A stretch of DNA of 64,000 bases from Polyodon spathula (taxonomy: Eukaryota; Chordata; Actinopteri; Acipenseriformes; Polyodontidae), in assembly GCF_017654505.1 (NCBI RefSeq), contig NC_054535.1, positions 86,595,785 to 86,659,784 of the forward strand. Reading direction: 5' to 3'. Position 1 is the first letter of the stretch. Each line of letters begins with the position of its first letter. This document shows, piece by piece, positions 12,129-23,694 of this stretch. Under the pieces are notes generated by a model. It searched no databases. It was not told the DNA's origin and worked only from the letters and a program-made list of their open reading frames with translations. A program made the translations under genes and the position numbers.

Positions 12129-12944
12129 TGATAGCCAGTGTTATGATAAAAGTGGGGGAGACGGAATCCAGACAGCCACCATGATATGCTCATTGTCTGG
12201 AACTGGGGCCTGTCTGGCAAGTGTTTGGTGCATGACTGATGACTCTAGCCGATGGGAAGAGAGCAGGGTAATTGGCTGAACAGATTTTTCTTGTCGCCTC
12301 AAGAATGGCCCTCATACTTATAAAAAGTTGCAGGTTATAAGGTGTCTCTCCTTCTTTATGTAGCTCATGTGGGAGTCTAATTGGGAATAAAACTGTAGGA
12401 ACAATGAGTGCTGTTCTGTGGTTTATGATCAATTCCTTTTTTATTAAATTGGCACACTGGGAGTCTTGCAAATATTTAAAATATTGAGAAGCAGGCCAGT
12501 GAATTGCTCATATTCCTTTTTCTAGGTCTAGGTTATTATTATTTAAACAATTTTGTTATAATCAATTTCTTATATAGTCGAGAAAAGTAATACTCATAAG
12601 ACCAAATGAAAATGTAATTTGTGATTGCAGTAGCATATTTACATGTAGAAAAATACTTTATTTACTGCAGTATATTTTGCTGCACTAATGCAAACTTACT
12701 TATGCTACAGCAGTCGCTAATTGTAGTATTGCCTTAATGTGATATTATGTGAAATACATAAAAAAATTAGCTTGATTCATTCCGGAATTCCCATTTCTTT
12801 TATTTAATTGCATAAAAAAAACTTTCCAATACAGTTTAATTAAATAAATATTGCAAAATGGTAATCAATTAATAAGGGTCTTTGTTTTATTAATGTATTG
12901 TTTTTTATATTCACAGAGAAGTTATACCAATGAATTCAATAAAT
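12129..12944. other. No recognised feature
   Basis: A minus-strand open frame near 12190-12471 has no recognisable domain. Nothing else is supported. Confidence 0.45.
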
Positions 12945-12987
12945 CCATGCTTTATAATTGCATCTACTGTGCAATTATAAAGCATGG
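12945..12987. repeat. Perfect 18-bp inverted repeat (hairpin)
   Basis: CCATGCTTTATAATTGCA at 12945-12962 is exactly complementary to TGCAATTATAAAGCATGG at 12970-12987, with a 7-nt loop. No coding or transposon feature explains it. The stem is too short for a typical microRNA precursor. Confidence 0.8.
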
Positions 12988-13004
12988 TATGTTGTCATTA
13001 AGAC

Positions 13005-13115
13005 CAGGGCCGGATTAACGCATAGGCAAACTAGGCATGTGCCTAGGACAAGAACTCAAGGGGGGGGCCCAAAACGGTTGGGCCTCAACTGGAAAAAAAA
13101 AAATAAAAAAAAAAA
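13005..13115. mobile_element. Possible hAT-like terminal fragment
   Basis: CAGGGCCGGATTAACG is followed by nested TAGGC/GCCTA motifs, a G run and an A-rich block. I associate CAGGGCCGGATTA with the ends of a widespread vertebrate repeat, probably hAT-like. No matching opposite end or 8-bp duplication was found. Confidence 0.35.
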
Positions 13116-13632
13116 CTTCACTGACATTGGAAACAAGGGATGTATCTCAAAATCAAATTGTTCTGACAGGTGTTAGGCAGATTCCTGTACATCATAGAAT
13201 TCTATATGCCTGCATGATTACATACCTGTCCAGATGCAGTTTTTCAAAGCTGGACATGGATGCGCGATATTCCTGTGCCCGAGTCCCGCTGTGTTCTCAA
13301 GCAATGCCATTGAGTTCTGCTGCAGTTTGCAACAAATATTAAAAACAACCAAACTAATTCTGTAGCAAAATAAAGCAGCACATTTAACACCACTGATTTT
13401 CTAGGTATACAGTATGTTCAGCCTCCTGCGTTACACAATACACAAAACCATTGATTAAAAGTAAACTTATAAAACTGTATTTTTCTTTTAAAAAACATTT
13501 TTATTTTATTACATGTAAATGCTGTTCAAAGACATCAAGCGTTCACATCCACCAATCTTTGAAAACATGCAGCTGTGTTGGCGTGGAATCATCAAGGGTA
13601 CAGAATTCTGTAGGGTACAGACATCTACCGTA
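13116..13632. other. No recognised feature
   Basis: Unassigned AT-rich sequence between the fragment to the left and the Tc1-like element to the right. Confidence 0.5.
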
Positions 13633-15232
13633 CAGTGCCGTGAAAAAGTATTTGCCCCCTGTCTAATTTTCTGCATTTTTGCACATTTTTCACATTGAAT
13701 TTGTTCAGATCTTTGTGTGGGTTGTAGTAGTAAATAGAGGGAGCCTTAGAGAAAAACTGTCACCAAAGTTTGGTGCTTCTTTCATTTGTTTGGTGTGCAA
13801 GGTAATCAGACATGCAATCTTCAGGTGTGAAAAAGTTATTGCCCCCCTAGTTAACTCAACCCAATTAAAGGGATAATTAGGGTCAGCTGTTTGAATACTT
13901 TGGTTAGCAATCAGGCCTGATTTGGGCCAGCCTTGCCCAGTATAAATCTGACTAACTTTGGCCCTTACCCTCAGAATGAAGTTGTCAGCACACAGGTTCT
14001 AGAGGCACATCATGCCACAATCAAAAGAAATTCCTGAAGAACGCCAGAAAAAAAAAGTTTCTGATGGGAAGGGTTACAAAGCCATTTCTAAGGCTCTGGG
14101 GCTCCACCAAACCACAGTCAGAGCCATATTGTCCAAATGGAGAAAGTTTGAGACAGTACTGAATCTTCCCAGGAGTGACCGTCCTGCCAAAATCTCTCCA
14201 AGAGCAAGGCGTAAAATAGTCCAGGAAGTCACAAAGAACCCTAGAACAACATTCAGGGATCTGCAGACGTCTCTTGCTTCGGCTAAGGTCAGTGTTCATG
14301 ACTCTACCATCAGAAAGACACTGGGCAAAAATTAGATTTATGGCAGAGTGGCAAGGCAGAAACCACTGCTCACTAAGAAGAACATGAATGCTCATTTCAA
14401 GTTTGCCAAAAAGCACCTGGATGATCCTCAAGAGTTCTGGAACAATGTTCTATGGACAGATGAGTCAAAAGTGGAACTTTCTGGTCAACATGGGCCCCGT
14501 TATGTCTGGTGAAAACCAAACACTGCATTCCACAGCACGAACCTCATACCAGCGGTCAAGCATGGTGGTGGTAGCGTAATGATTTGGAGATGCTTTGGTG
14601 CATTAAGACCTGAACAACTTGACATCATTGAAGGAACCATGAATTTTGCTCTGCATCAGAGAATTCTACAGGAGAATGTCAGGCCATCCGTCCATGAGCT
14701 GAAGCTGAAGCGCAGCTGGGTCATGCAGCAAGACAATGACCCGAAACACACAAGCAAGTCTACATCAGAATGGTTGAAAAACAAGAAATTACATGTTTTG
14801 GAATGGCCTAGTCAAAGTCAAGACCTAAACCTCATTAAGATGTTGTGGCAGGACCTGAAACGAGCAGTTTTTGCTCGAAAACTCTCTAATGTCACTGAGT
14901 TGAAGCAATTCTGTAAGAAGGAGTTTTCTCCATGGCGCTGTGAAAGACTGATCAATAACTACAGGAAGCGCGTTTGGTTGCAGTTATTGCTGCTAAAGGT
15001 GGCGTAACCAGTTATTGAGTCGAAGGGGGCGATTACTTTTTCACACAGGGGTGTGGGTGTTGCATAACTTTAATAAATAAATGAAATAAGTTTCAAAATT
15101 TTGTGTTATTTGTTCACTCAGGGTTGTTTTATCTAATATTAGAGTTTGGTTGAAGATCTGATAACATTCAGTGTCAAAAATATGCAAAAATGCAGAAAAT
15201 CAACAGCGGGCAAATACGTTTTCACAGTACTG
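13633..15232 (+). mobile_element. Tc1-like transposon with both ends present
   Basis: A 1600-bp element is flanked by TA (13631-13632 and 15233-15234), the Tc1/mariner target duplication. The left end begins CAGTGCCGTGAAAAAGTATT. The reverse complement of the right end begins CAGTACTGTGAAAACGTATT. Both continue through a matching TTTTCTGCATTTTTGCA block, so the terminal inverted repeats run for well over 70 bp with some mismatches. The interior holds a decayed transposase. This is the only Tc1-like copy here with both ends recognisable. Confidence 0.92.
14012..15018 (+). pseudogene. Tc1-like transposase, decayed
   Basis: The frame starts MPQSKEIPEERQ and runs about 330 codons. It begins with the paired-type helix-turn-helix DNA-binding half (GYKAISKALGLHQTTVRAIL), followed by HDSTIRKTL. 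The catalytic part shows WTDESKV (first Asp), QQDNDPKHT (second Asp) and LIKMLWQDLK, where the third catalytic Glu is replaced by Lys. Two nonsense codons interrupt the frame: TAG at 14333-14335 and a TGA after RYVW near 14510, which fits decay of a CGA Arg codon. A frameshift near 14970 displaces the usual AAKGG-TSY end, which reads through to a stop at 15016-15018. Family length is about 340 residues. The protein cannot be functional. Confidence 0.9.
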
Positions 15233-15829
15233 TATGTAACACCTGAACTTACTTGTATGCCAAAACATTGGCGATTTCTCTGCTCTGGAGAAAAGGGCAT
15301 GTTCTCTAATGAAGTGAATCAAAACCCACCTATTCGTAGACTATTGTGGAGCTACTGATAGTGGACAAAAGTTTGAGCACCCTTCTATATATCATCTTTT
15401 TGAACTTCATGTGGTTTTCCTTGTTCGTTTGAACTGTTTGTTATCTTTTTATTCAGCAAATCAGGAAAAGTCCTTGTCGAGCTGTGCTACAGGATTTAAC
15501 GCAGGCTTCAGTTTTTTTTTTTACTTTTTCCGGTTTTGTTCTGAAATGTATTTAGCATACCCCCCAACAGTTAAATTTTCCATCAGATTCATTCAGTCAT
15601 TCATAATAACTTCAAACTGAGAATTCTACTTGTTGTAAAAGGCTGGAGAGCTAGTTATAAAGGCTTAGGTTTTGTTTGTTTATTTGATTTTTGTTTTCAA
15701 AAATAAATACAACCCACGGAGGGTAACTGGACTACTGTTGTCAGTGTTTGTTATTTAAACACACCTGGTAGTGTATGGAAGACTAAACTATACAGTCACA
15801 AAGTGAGACCAGAAACAAGAATTCGTCAC
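15233..15829. other. No recognised feature
   Basis: GTGGACAAAAGTTTGAGCAC at about 15361 resembles a Tc1-like terminal sequence but has no partner. The rest is unassigned. Confidence 0.4.
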
Positions 15830-15850
15830 TATATATATATATATATATAT
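15830..15850. repeat. (TA)n microsatellite
   Basis: About ten TA units abut the short element at 15851-16045. The array may derive from its TA target site. Confidence 0.9.
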
Positions 15851-16045
15851 AGTGCTACCCCTTTATAAGGCGGCCCATTATAGTGTAGAGCGGGTTATAA
15901 GGTGGTAGGGGCATGGATCCCATTTGCCCCATAATGCCATTACACTAACACTAGTATTCTCGTTATAAGGCGGAACACAAATAGCAAATAGCATTGTCTC
16001 TTAACTGTGGCTCCCAACTACAGTGTTATAAAAGGAGGAGCACTG
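15851..16045. mobile_element. Short pogo-like MITE
   Basis: The left end reads AGTGCTACCCCTTTATAAGG. The reverse complement of the right end reads CAGTGCTCCTCCTTTTATAA. Both are bounded by TA. The motif TTATAAGG(C/T)GG recurs three times inside, near 15873, 15895 and 15964. Terminal repeats with a TA target duplication and about 195 bp total fit a non-autonomous Tc1/mariner-pogo element. Confidence 0.55.
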
Positions 16046-18620
16046 TATATATACACAAACATTATAAACATTTATTGACTTTCTGTCTCTACTGTCAACT
16101 GCCTTTGTTTAAAAAACTCCTGGGAAATTGGTGTTGTGGTAGATACGTATCTTTGGCAACAAGTTGTCAGTTCTTGTACCAGAACCCCTGGAAAACCCAG
16201 CCCTGCACTGCAGGAACAGCAACTGACCAAAAAAAAAAGGGAAAATCAATGATTTATCAGATGCATTCACCAATGACAAGCTTTCTAAAATAATATGTCT
16301 TTGTTATGGATTTTGCACACATTTAAAAAGCACAACAAATATCAACATTTACTTTCTACCTCATAATTGACAGCTAGTACTGTAGATGTTCAATATGCAC
16401 TATACTTTATCTGAAAATACAGTTCTCAAGCTTATCAACTATAATTAAATTGATCAGCCTAAACCTTAAGCTATTGATAACCTATTTCAACAGAATGATA
16501 AACATTAATATTACAATTCTCAATTTCCTCCCAGTACTAAAATAGTCTAGCTTTAAATGTCAGTCAAGTCCCTAAACCTTGAAAAGCTGCGAAATGAGCC
16601 TTAATATGTTTAAAGGCAAATTCTACTTAAACATAACAAAATGCATTTAAAAAAGAATGCAATCTGAACAGTTATTTTGTATATATGTCCCTCTGGGTTG
16701 TAACAGTACTGACAAACACATGGCAGATAGTACCATTGTGAGGTGTTGGCAGTTTCATATACTGGTAGACCAGTGATGAGATCAGGATTATTAAAACAGG
16801 GCAATTTATACTGCATTGGAAAGTGTGGCATTAATAAGATCTGCCTCCTTCAAGGGGATTCAATAAGTGAAGTGACAGCTTGATGAAGCGGTCTAATATT
16901 TATTTAAGAGATAGATGTGGCCCAGGATCTTGCTTTTCAGCCTTTTCGGTCCTCATGTGAGGTGAGAGCTGACACAGGTTAACCAAGGCTGAGTGATGGG
17001 ACCCATCTACCCTAGAAGGGAGATGCAGCTGAAAAGAGAAAAGAAATGACAGGACTGAGGTAAGTACCAGCTTTTACCAGCTAAACCAATGTAGGTAGAC
17101 TAGGGTCTGTCATCTATCCTCCAGAATAGCAGCTATCCTTTAATTAAAACTGAAACAATGTTTCTGTTGTCCCTGGCAGACTTGGGCAACATGTCACACT
17201 TCTCACTATTGCAGCGCTACGGTTTCCTCAATAGAGACACTTCTGCTCTATAGATATTTCAATTTTAGTAAGAAAAAAAAGGAGTTTAGGGTGTTTGGGG
17301 CATTCTTTCCTTCCACACAGCATGCGCTTTAAGCAGCTGTGGAAAACTGCTGCGCGTTATTTTGAGTTACTTGAAACGAAAGTCCTATCTTAAGGCCTTT
17401 GAAAAGAGTTAAGTCTCTAGTGTAGGCTGCATTAAACAAACAGCCCACACTCTGTCTTCATAGACAGTCTCAGAGGGATTCTTTCAGAAACTGTCCAACC
17501 TTACAGACATGTGAACATGTCTTTAGACTTTAGAATATATATCCTGTATATAATAAGGTCATCATAGAAAATCAAACAAATAAACGCCAATAAGTAAATA
17601 TGTTGATTGTAAAACTGAAACATAATTGTAGGACATAAAAAGTTAATGCATATTTCACATGAAACAGTGAAACAGAATCCAATGCAATAAATAAAGTCAT
17701 TTATCTACCATAGAATGCTTTACCTTCACATTAATATTTATTATGCATTTCTGAGTCTTTAGACTGATATGATGTATGACCCATCTGATATGAGCATTTT
17801 AATCAAAGGCTCTTGCAGAAAATCCTGCCTTTATTTGTACAAAAACTCCATATTGTAAGCAGATTTATTAGTATGAAATGTGATTCATTTTAACCATTGG
17901 ATTTCAGCTCATTATAATGTCATAATCTATAATTAGATATTGCCAGTGTTTACAAAATGTTTTAAATTTGTTTTTTAGACCCAATTTACTTCTGTCTGTC
18001 AAATCTAGAATAGGGTTTTTTAATTCCTAGTGAGTAAACTTATTTGTTAAACTTCCAAAAAACAGAACACAGGCTGCTGACAGTGTAACGGGTTCCAACC
18101 CTAGCTGGCCAAAATGTCTCAATCCTAACTCAGAACTCTGGAGGACGATGCACTTGGAAGGTATTTCCTGCATCTATGCTATAACAAGTCACCCTACAGT
18201 ATTATATAGTATTTTACAGGTAGATAAATTACATATATTTATCTGTAAATTTTATAACCCAGAGCTGCTTACAGTATTCACAAAAGAACTCATGATCTGA
18301 TTTTTCAGTCATCACAAAACATTTTCTACCCAGGCAGCAGCACATCTCCACCCTGCAGTCTCCTAGCACATCAGTGCTATCTATGGCTTGTCTGGCTGCT
18401 AATTTTGGCACCTAATTGTTGGGCAGTCTTCTGAATCACTGCATTTTAGCTTTGAGTTTCTGGCACCAATGTAGAAACCCAGCAGGAGTCTGTATTAGCT
18501 TTCATGCATATTGGCTAATTTGTCTAGTAACTGATTTACTCAATTTTGCAGCCGAGCAAGCATCACACATTTGCTAACAGTCATGTGCTGTATTTTTTTC
18601 TTTTTAGGCTCTTTTTAGGT
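16046..18620. other. No recognised feature
   Basis: AT-rich sequence with no supported exon or repeat over about 2.5 kb. Confidence 0.45.
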
Positions 18621-18636
18621 ATATTATATATATATA

Positions 18637-18672
<36 letters not shown>
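18621..18672. repeat. (TA)n microsatellite
   Basis: Slightly interrupted TA array just upstream of the truncated Tc1-like element. Confidence 0.95.
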
Positions 18673-18676
<4 letters not shown>

Positions 18677-18739
18677 GTTTGTTTGAAAAGGTCACAAAAT
18701 TAGTGAAATAATTTCAGCCTGTATGTACTAAAAGTGGTT

Positions 18740-18873
18740 TGGGATGTCAATCTGAAGCCAACAATGACCTTGAGAGATTTGCAAAGTTCTGTGTCTGAGA
18801 TGGGAGTCAGTGTTCACACATCAACAATAAGCCAGTCCCTACACAAAGCTGGCCTGTATGGATGGGTGGCAAG
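18740..18873 (+). pseudogene. Tc1-like transposase, N-terminal fragment
   Basis: Codes for MTLRDLQSSVSEMGVSVHTS, then TISQSLHKAGLYGWVA, which is the end of the helix-turn-helix region of a Tc1-like transposase. The first about 70 residues are absent. The frame stops matching at 18873, exactly where the LTR-like insert begins. The remainder resumes at 20199. Confidence 0.8.
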
Positions 18874-20194
18874 CGTAGCGCCACACAATGGATATACTGG
18901 ACTACGCCACCCCTTTTTAGTATATAGGAGAGGTGAACTCCTAAGAATAAAATTTAAGAACAAAATCCCCACACAAGAACCCTTCAAATAAATGTAAATA
19001 CAAGGATCGGTACAGTTTGAAACAGAATTTATTTATAAAATAGGAACAACCCCCAATTGAATCAAACACAAGTTAAAAACAATTACAAAGTACTCTATTC
19101 AAATAGGGAGTATTTAATGGTAGCGAATTCAATAGTATTTAATACAAAGGTTCAAATAGGAAGTATTTAATGGTATTTAATGGTAGTGAATTTAATTGTA
19201 GAGATTGTTAAAGGCTGCCAACCACCAAAAGCCAGGAGAGCGATAAGGCCACCTTGTGAACAATCACACACAAACAAAGAAACACTCAGTGTCAAACAAC
19301 AAAGAAAACGAAAATCAATTTAGACTACAAAATTATCAAATGTGCATAAATCAACCAAAAATAACACAATATAACTTGCATAGCGCAGTGCTCCACCGAA
19401 TACCAAAATCCAAAACAAAACACCCTGTGACTCTATCACTATCCAGGCAATCAGGAGTGCACCACCCTCACAAAAAAAAAAACTCCACAAAAACACCCTG
19501 TGACTCTATCACTATCCAGGCAATCAGGAGTGCACCGCCTCACAAAAACTCCACAAAAACACCCTGTGACTCTATCACTATCCAGGCAATCAGGAGTGCA
19601 CCGCCTCACAAAAAAAAAACTCCACAAAAGGTATAGTTTCAGTATAAGCTATGGACAAATAGTATGTAAAGTTATTCACAGGATTCTCATGCAGCCATTA
19701 AGGGTCACACACGTTTGTAAAGTTACTATAGGAAACTGTACAAAAACTGTCTAAGAAAAACAGTGGAAGGCGCTCTTTGTCCTATGAAAAGAAAACAAAC
19801 GTTAGCAGCGTCTCCACACACAAATGCATTTACATACATTTACCCTACACATACCCCTAAACAAATAAAATTACCTCAGGCGAGTCCACGTTCAAATCAT
19901 CTGCTGGCCCGCCCTACAGATACCGGAACTAAAATAGAACCGCAATTAAAAACAATTCTCCAAGTAAAAAAATCACACAGAGCAGAGAGGAAATGTAACC
20001 GACCTACCTTGGCTCTCCAAACGCTAGACAGACAACTGGGGGAAATGCATACCATTGCATAATGAAAGAATACCCTGCTTTTAATAGGTTAGCGTAACCG
20101 ATTAATCAACACGTTTGTTATCTTGAAATCTATCACCTGTTAATTGTGCAGATCAATTGTGATAAGTATAGTAAAATCAGTAGCACCTGCTACA
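18874..20194 (-). mobile_element. LTR-like insertion inside a Tc1 element
   Basis: This 1321-bp insert is bounded by the direct repeat CAAG (18870-18873 and 20195-20198). Its ends are complementary: CGTAGC on the left and GCTACA on the right, matching a TGTAGC...GCTACA LTR with one T-to-C change. On the minus strand a TATTAAAAGC box lies about 120 bp from the start, and TAAATAAATT, a possible polyadenylation signal, lies near the other end. No gag or pol frame is visible, so it looks like a solo LTR. It contains a three-copy tandem repeat at 19417-19627. Confidence 0.6.
19417..19627. repeat. Three-copy ~66-bp tandem repeat
   Basis: The unit contains CACCCTGTGACTCTATCACT and AGGAGTGCACC(A/G)CC, followed by an A run and CTCCAC. 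Three copies differ mainly in A-run length. The array lies wholly inside the LTR-like insert and makes repetitive frames that are not genes. Confidence 0.9.
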
Positions 20195-20198
20195 CAAG

Positions 20199-20820
20199 AA
20201 AGAAGCTATTACTCAAAAATTCTCATCTTAAAGCATGTATGGAGTTTGCGAAAAAACATGTAGATGATACTGCATACATGTAGAAAAAGGTTTTGTGGTC
20301 AGACGAGACAATAATTGAACTTTTCGGTCTAAATTCCAAGTGTAACAACTGGTGCAAGCCCAACACTGCACATCACCCAGTCAACACCATCCCAGCTGTC
20401 AAGCATGGTGGTGGCAGCATCATGTTATGGGGATGCTTCTCTTCGGCAGGGACTGGGAAGCTTGTCAGGATAGAGGAGAAAATGGATGGTGCAAAGTATA
20501 GGCAAATTCTTGAGGAAAACCTGTCTGAGTCAGAGAAGACTCTGAAACTGGGGAGGAAAGTCACATTTCAGCAGGACAATGACCCGAAGCACAAAGCCAA
20601 AGCTACACTTGAGTGGTTGAACAAGAAGGTAATTAATGTTCTTGAGTGTCACAGTCAAAGTCTTGGCTTGAATCCAATCGAAAATGTATGGCGAGACTTG
20701 AAGATTGCAGTCCCCAACAAACTTATCAGAACTGGAGCAATTTTCCTGTGAAGAATGGGCAAAAATGTCACCATCCTATTGTGCAAAACTAGTAGAGACC
20801 TATCCAAAAAGACTGACTTA
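20199..20820 (+). pseudogene. Tc1-like transposase, C-terminal fragment
   Basis: Continues the fragment at 18740-18873. It shows [31 protein letters not shown] (first Asp), [31 protein letters not shown] (second Asp) and [11 protein letters not shown] (third Glu). It is interrupted by a TAG near 20280 and a frameshift near 20720, after which SCEEWAKM and VETYPKRLT follow in another frame. The catalytic triad is legible, but the reading frame is broken and split by the LTR-like insert. Confidence 0.85.
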
Positions 20821-21056
20821 AGGGTCTGAATACTTATACAAACAGTAAATTTCATTTTGCACATTTTCTTTGCAGGTTTTGCTGACATTTAACCTCCTCC
20901 TCATATAACAGTTTGTTCAGTTTAACTACTACAGCTTTGAATAAAAAAAAGTTTATTTGAAAAACTGTACATAAATGTATTTGTAAATTTGTACATTATT
21001 TGTAATTCAACAAAATGTGACATTATTGGTAGGGGGTGAATACTTCTTTATATATA

Positions 21057-22085
21057 CAGTGCCTTGCAAAAGTATTCAGACTCTTCCTATGGTGTCAGAT
21101 TTTGTGAAAATACAAAATGATGAATACACATTTTTTTAAACTTTTTTAAAACTTATTCAAAACTTGAATTCTCAAACTGAAGACTTCTAAGGGTAAGATA
21201 ATTTACAGAAATGTCAGCAAAAACTAAAGAGAAAAAAACTGAAATATGTTGATTGCATAAGTATTCAGACACGTCAACTCAATATTTGGTGAAAGCACCT
21301 TTGGCAGCAATTACGGCCGTTATGGACAGCAGTTTTCAAGTTTTTCCATTGATTCTCAATAGGATTCAAGTCAGGACTTGACTTTGATTGGGCCACTCAA
21401 GGACATTCACTTCCTTATTCTTAAGCCACTCCAGTGTAGCTTTGGCCTTGTGCTTTGGATCATTGTCCCGCTGAAAGGCGAATTCTTGGCCCAGTTTTAA
21501 GTCTTTAGCAGACTGAAACAGGTTTTCCTCTAGTATTTGCCTGTACTTTGCTCCATTCATTTTTCCTTCAATCCTAACAAGCTTTCCAGTCCCTGCTGAG
21601 GAGAAACATCCCCATAGCATGATACTGCCACCACCATGCTCGACTGTAGGGATGTTGTTGACTGGGACATGTGCTGTGTTGGGTCTGCGCCAAACATAAC
21701 GCTTGGCATTTAGACCAAAATGTTCCAATTTGGTCTCATCTGACCACAACACCTTTTGCCACATTTATGCATGATCTCTCAAGTGCTTTGTTGGAAACTC
21801 CTTGCAGGCTTTGAAGTGGCTTATTTTATTATTCTTGCCATCCTGCCATACAGGCTACTTTTGTGAAGTTTTCTAGATATTGTTGACTGATACATATTTT
21901 CTCCCATCTTAGCCATTGAACTCTAACTCTTTCAAAGTTGTTGTTGGCCTCACAGTGGCATCCCTCACCAGTTTCCTCCTTGTCCAGCTACTCAGTTTGG
22001 AGGGACGGCCTGATCTAGGCAGTGTCTGGGTGGTTCAATGCACCTTCCATTTTTTGATGATTGAGTAGACTGTGCTCACAGGGAT
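21057..22085 (-). mobile_element. Tc1-like element, minus strand, 5' truncated
   Basis: The plus-strand left edge CAGTGCCTTGCAAAAGTATT directly follows TATA and is the transposon end downstream of the transposase. The opposite terminal repeat is missing. Its terminal sequence resembles that of the elements at 22522 and 30116 but is a distinct subfamily. Confidence 0.85.
21279..22085 (-). pseudogene. Tc1-like transposase, decayed
   Basis: Read on the minus strand it shows VSTVYSIIKKWKVH (helix-turn-helix), [17 protein letters not shown] (first Asp), [20 protein letters not shown] and [11 protein letters not shown] (second Asp). After SQVLT a stop appears where the catalytic Glu segment should be. 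The C-terminal AAKGAF motif survives near 21290-21310. Several stops lie in the N-terminal part. Plainly inactive. Confidence 0.85.
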
Positions 22086-22109
22086 ATTTAAAGACTTCGG
22101 TGGGGAAAA

Positions 22110-22188
22110 AAATCCTCATTTAAATGCATGAAACTCTGAGGCACTGACACAACAAAATGTGAAAAAAGTTCAAGGGGGTGTAGACTTT

Positions 22189-22190
<2 letters not shown>
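22110..22190 (+). repeat. Tc1-like 3' terminal fragment
   Basis: TTCAAGGGGGTGTAGACTTT at about 22169, preceded by CATGAAACTCTGAGGC, resembles the right terminal repeat of another Tc1-like family. It runs into a TA array and has no transposase. Confidence 0.5.

Positions 22191-22280
<90 letters not shown>
22191..22280. repeat. (TA)n microsatellite
   Basis: About 45 TA units. They cause artificial Ile-Tyr frames on both strands. A run of about 18 C follows at 22373-22390. Confidence 0.97.
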
Positions 22281-22284
<4 letters not shown>

Positions 22285-22521
22285 TGCTAGAATTGTGGTT
22301 CTTTCCTCCCGTGGACAAGAAAGAAGAAAAGGAAGCAAATAATAGTAAGGCAAAAATAGCATTTATCTGCAAACCCCCCCCCCCCCCCCAAAAAAAACAT
22401 CAAAGAGGACTATTAAGATACAAACACAGTCAGTCTGCTGTATTTTTAACATAATATTTGGTTGCATAGGTTGTTATTATAGTAGTGAAGGTAGAAATTC
22501 AGAATTTGCATGAAATTCTTT

Positions 22522-23479
22522 GAAAGGGTACAAAATAATATCTAAGTGTTTGGATATCCCAGTGAGCACAGTTGGATCAATAATCAGGAAGTGGAAGCTG
22601 CATCACATCACCCAGGCACTGCCAAGAAAAGACCGTCCCTCAAAACTCAGGACTCAAACAAGAAGGAGACTTGTGAGAGAAGCCACAGAGAGGCCAACAA
22701 TCACTTTGAAGGAGCTACAGAGTTCAGTGGCTGGGAGTGGAGTAATGGTACACCAGTCAACCATATCAAGAGCTCTGCATAACACTGGCCTGTATGGGAG
22801 GGTGGCAGGAAAGAAGCCGTTACTCAAAAAGTACCATCTGAAAGCATGTCTGGAGTTTACCAGAAAGCATGAGAGTGACCCAGCTGCGATGTGGGAAAAG
22901 GTTTTGTGGTCAGATGAGACCAAGATAGAGCTTTTTGGCCAAAACTCAAAGCGCTATGTGTGGCGCAAACCTAACACTGCCCATGCCTCAAGACACACCA
23001 TCCCTACAGTGAAGTATGGTGGTGGCAGCATCATGCTGTGGGGATGCTTCTCATCAGCAGGGACTGGGCATCTTGTTACAATTGAAGGAAGAATGGATGG
23101 AGCAAAATACAGGAAAATACTGCAAGAGAATCTGCTTCAGTCCACTAAAAAACTGAAGCATGGGAGGAAATTTACCTTTCAGCAGGACAATGATCCCAAG
23201 CACAAGGCCAAAGCAATATTGAAGTGACTCAAGAACAAAAAGGTGAATGTCCTACAGTGGCCCAGTCAAAGTCCTGATCTCAATCCCATTGAGAATCTGT
23301 GGCACTATTTGAAAATTGCGGTCCACAAGCATCGTCCAACCAACCTGAACAACCTGGAGCAAATCTGTCAAGAAGAATGGGCCAAAATCACTCCGACACT
23401 GTGTGAAAAGCTGGTACATACTTACCCCAAAAGACTTAAAGCTGTTATTGCAGCGAAAGGTGGCTCTACCAAATATTAA
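22522..23479 (+). pseudogene. Tc1-like transposase, one nonsense codon
   Basis: The open frame begins inside the helix-turn-helix (GYKIISKCLDIPVSTVGSII) and continues through [56 protein letters not shown] and [14 protein letters not shown], ending AAKGGSTKY. The DD34E triad is intact. The only interruption is TGA at 23225-23227, where copy 2 has TGG (Trp). The first ~20 residues are missing because the copy is truncated. This is a young copy with very little decay. Confidence 0.92.
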
Positions 23480-23694
23480 TGTGTGGGGGTTGAATACTTA
23501 TGGAAGCAATATATTCCAGTTTTTTATTTTTCTTAAAAATATTTCCCAACATAAAACCAATGTCACCTTACATTAATTGATATTGAGTTCCAGTGTTTTA
23601 AAATAAAATATCAAACAGAATGAAATTTCAATGTACCATTTGTAATTCACTAATATGAGAGAATTGGTCAGGGGTCTGAATACTTTTGCAAGCC

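Larger units (their letters stand above)
18734..21054 (+). mobile_element. Tc1-like element split by an LTR-like insertion
   Basis: The left portion (18734-18873) and right portion (20199-21054) join into one transposase frame order once the 18874-20194 insert is ignored. Its right terminal repeat reads GGGGGTGAATACTTCTTTAT before a TATATA run. The left terminal repeat is missing and the sequence emerges from a region just after a TA array. It lies tail-to-tail with the minus-strand element at 21057. Confidence 0.85.

Noticed and set aside
12190..12471. 93-codon minus-strand frame
   Set aside because: No recognisable motif and no supporting context.
14021..14431. 136-codon minus-strand frame
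   Set aside because: Antisense of the Tc1 transposase at 14012-15018; no domain of its own.
22546..22923. Alternative frames inside the Tc1 copies, conserved also at 30578-30955
   Set aside because: They look conserved only because the two transposon copies are nearly identical; the transposase frame explains them.
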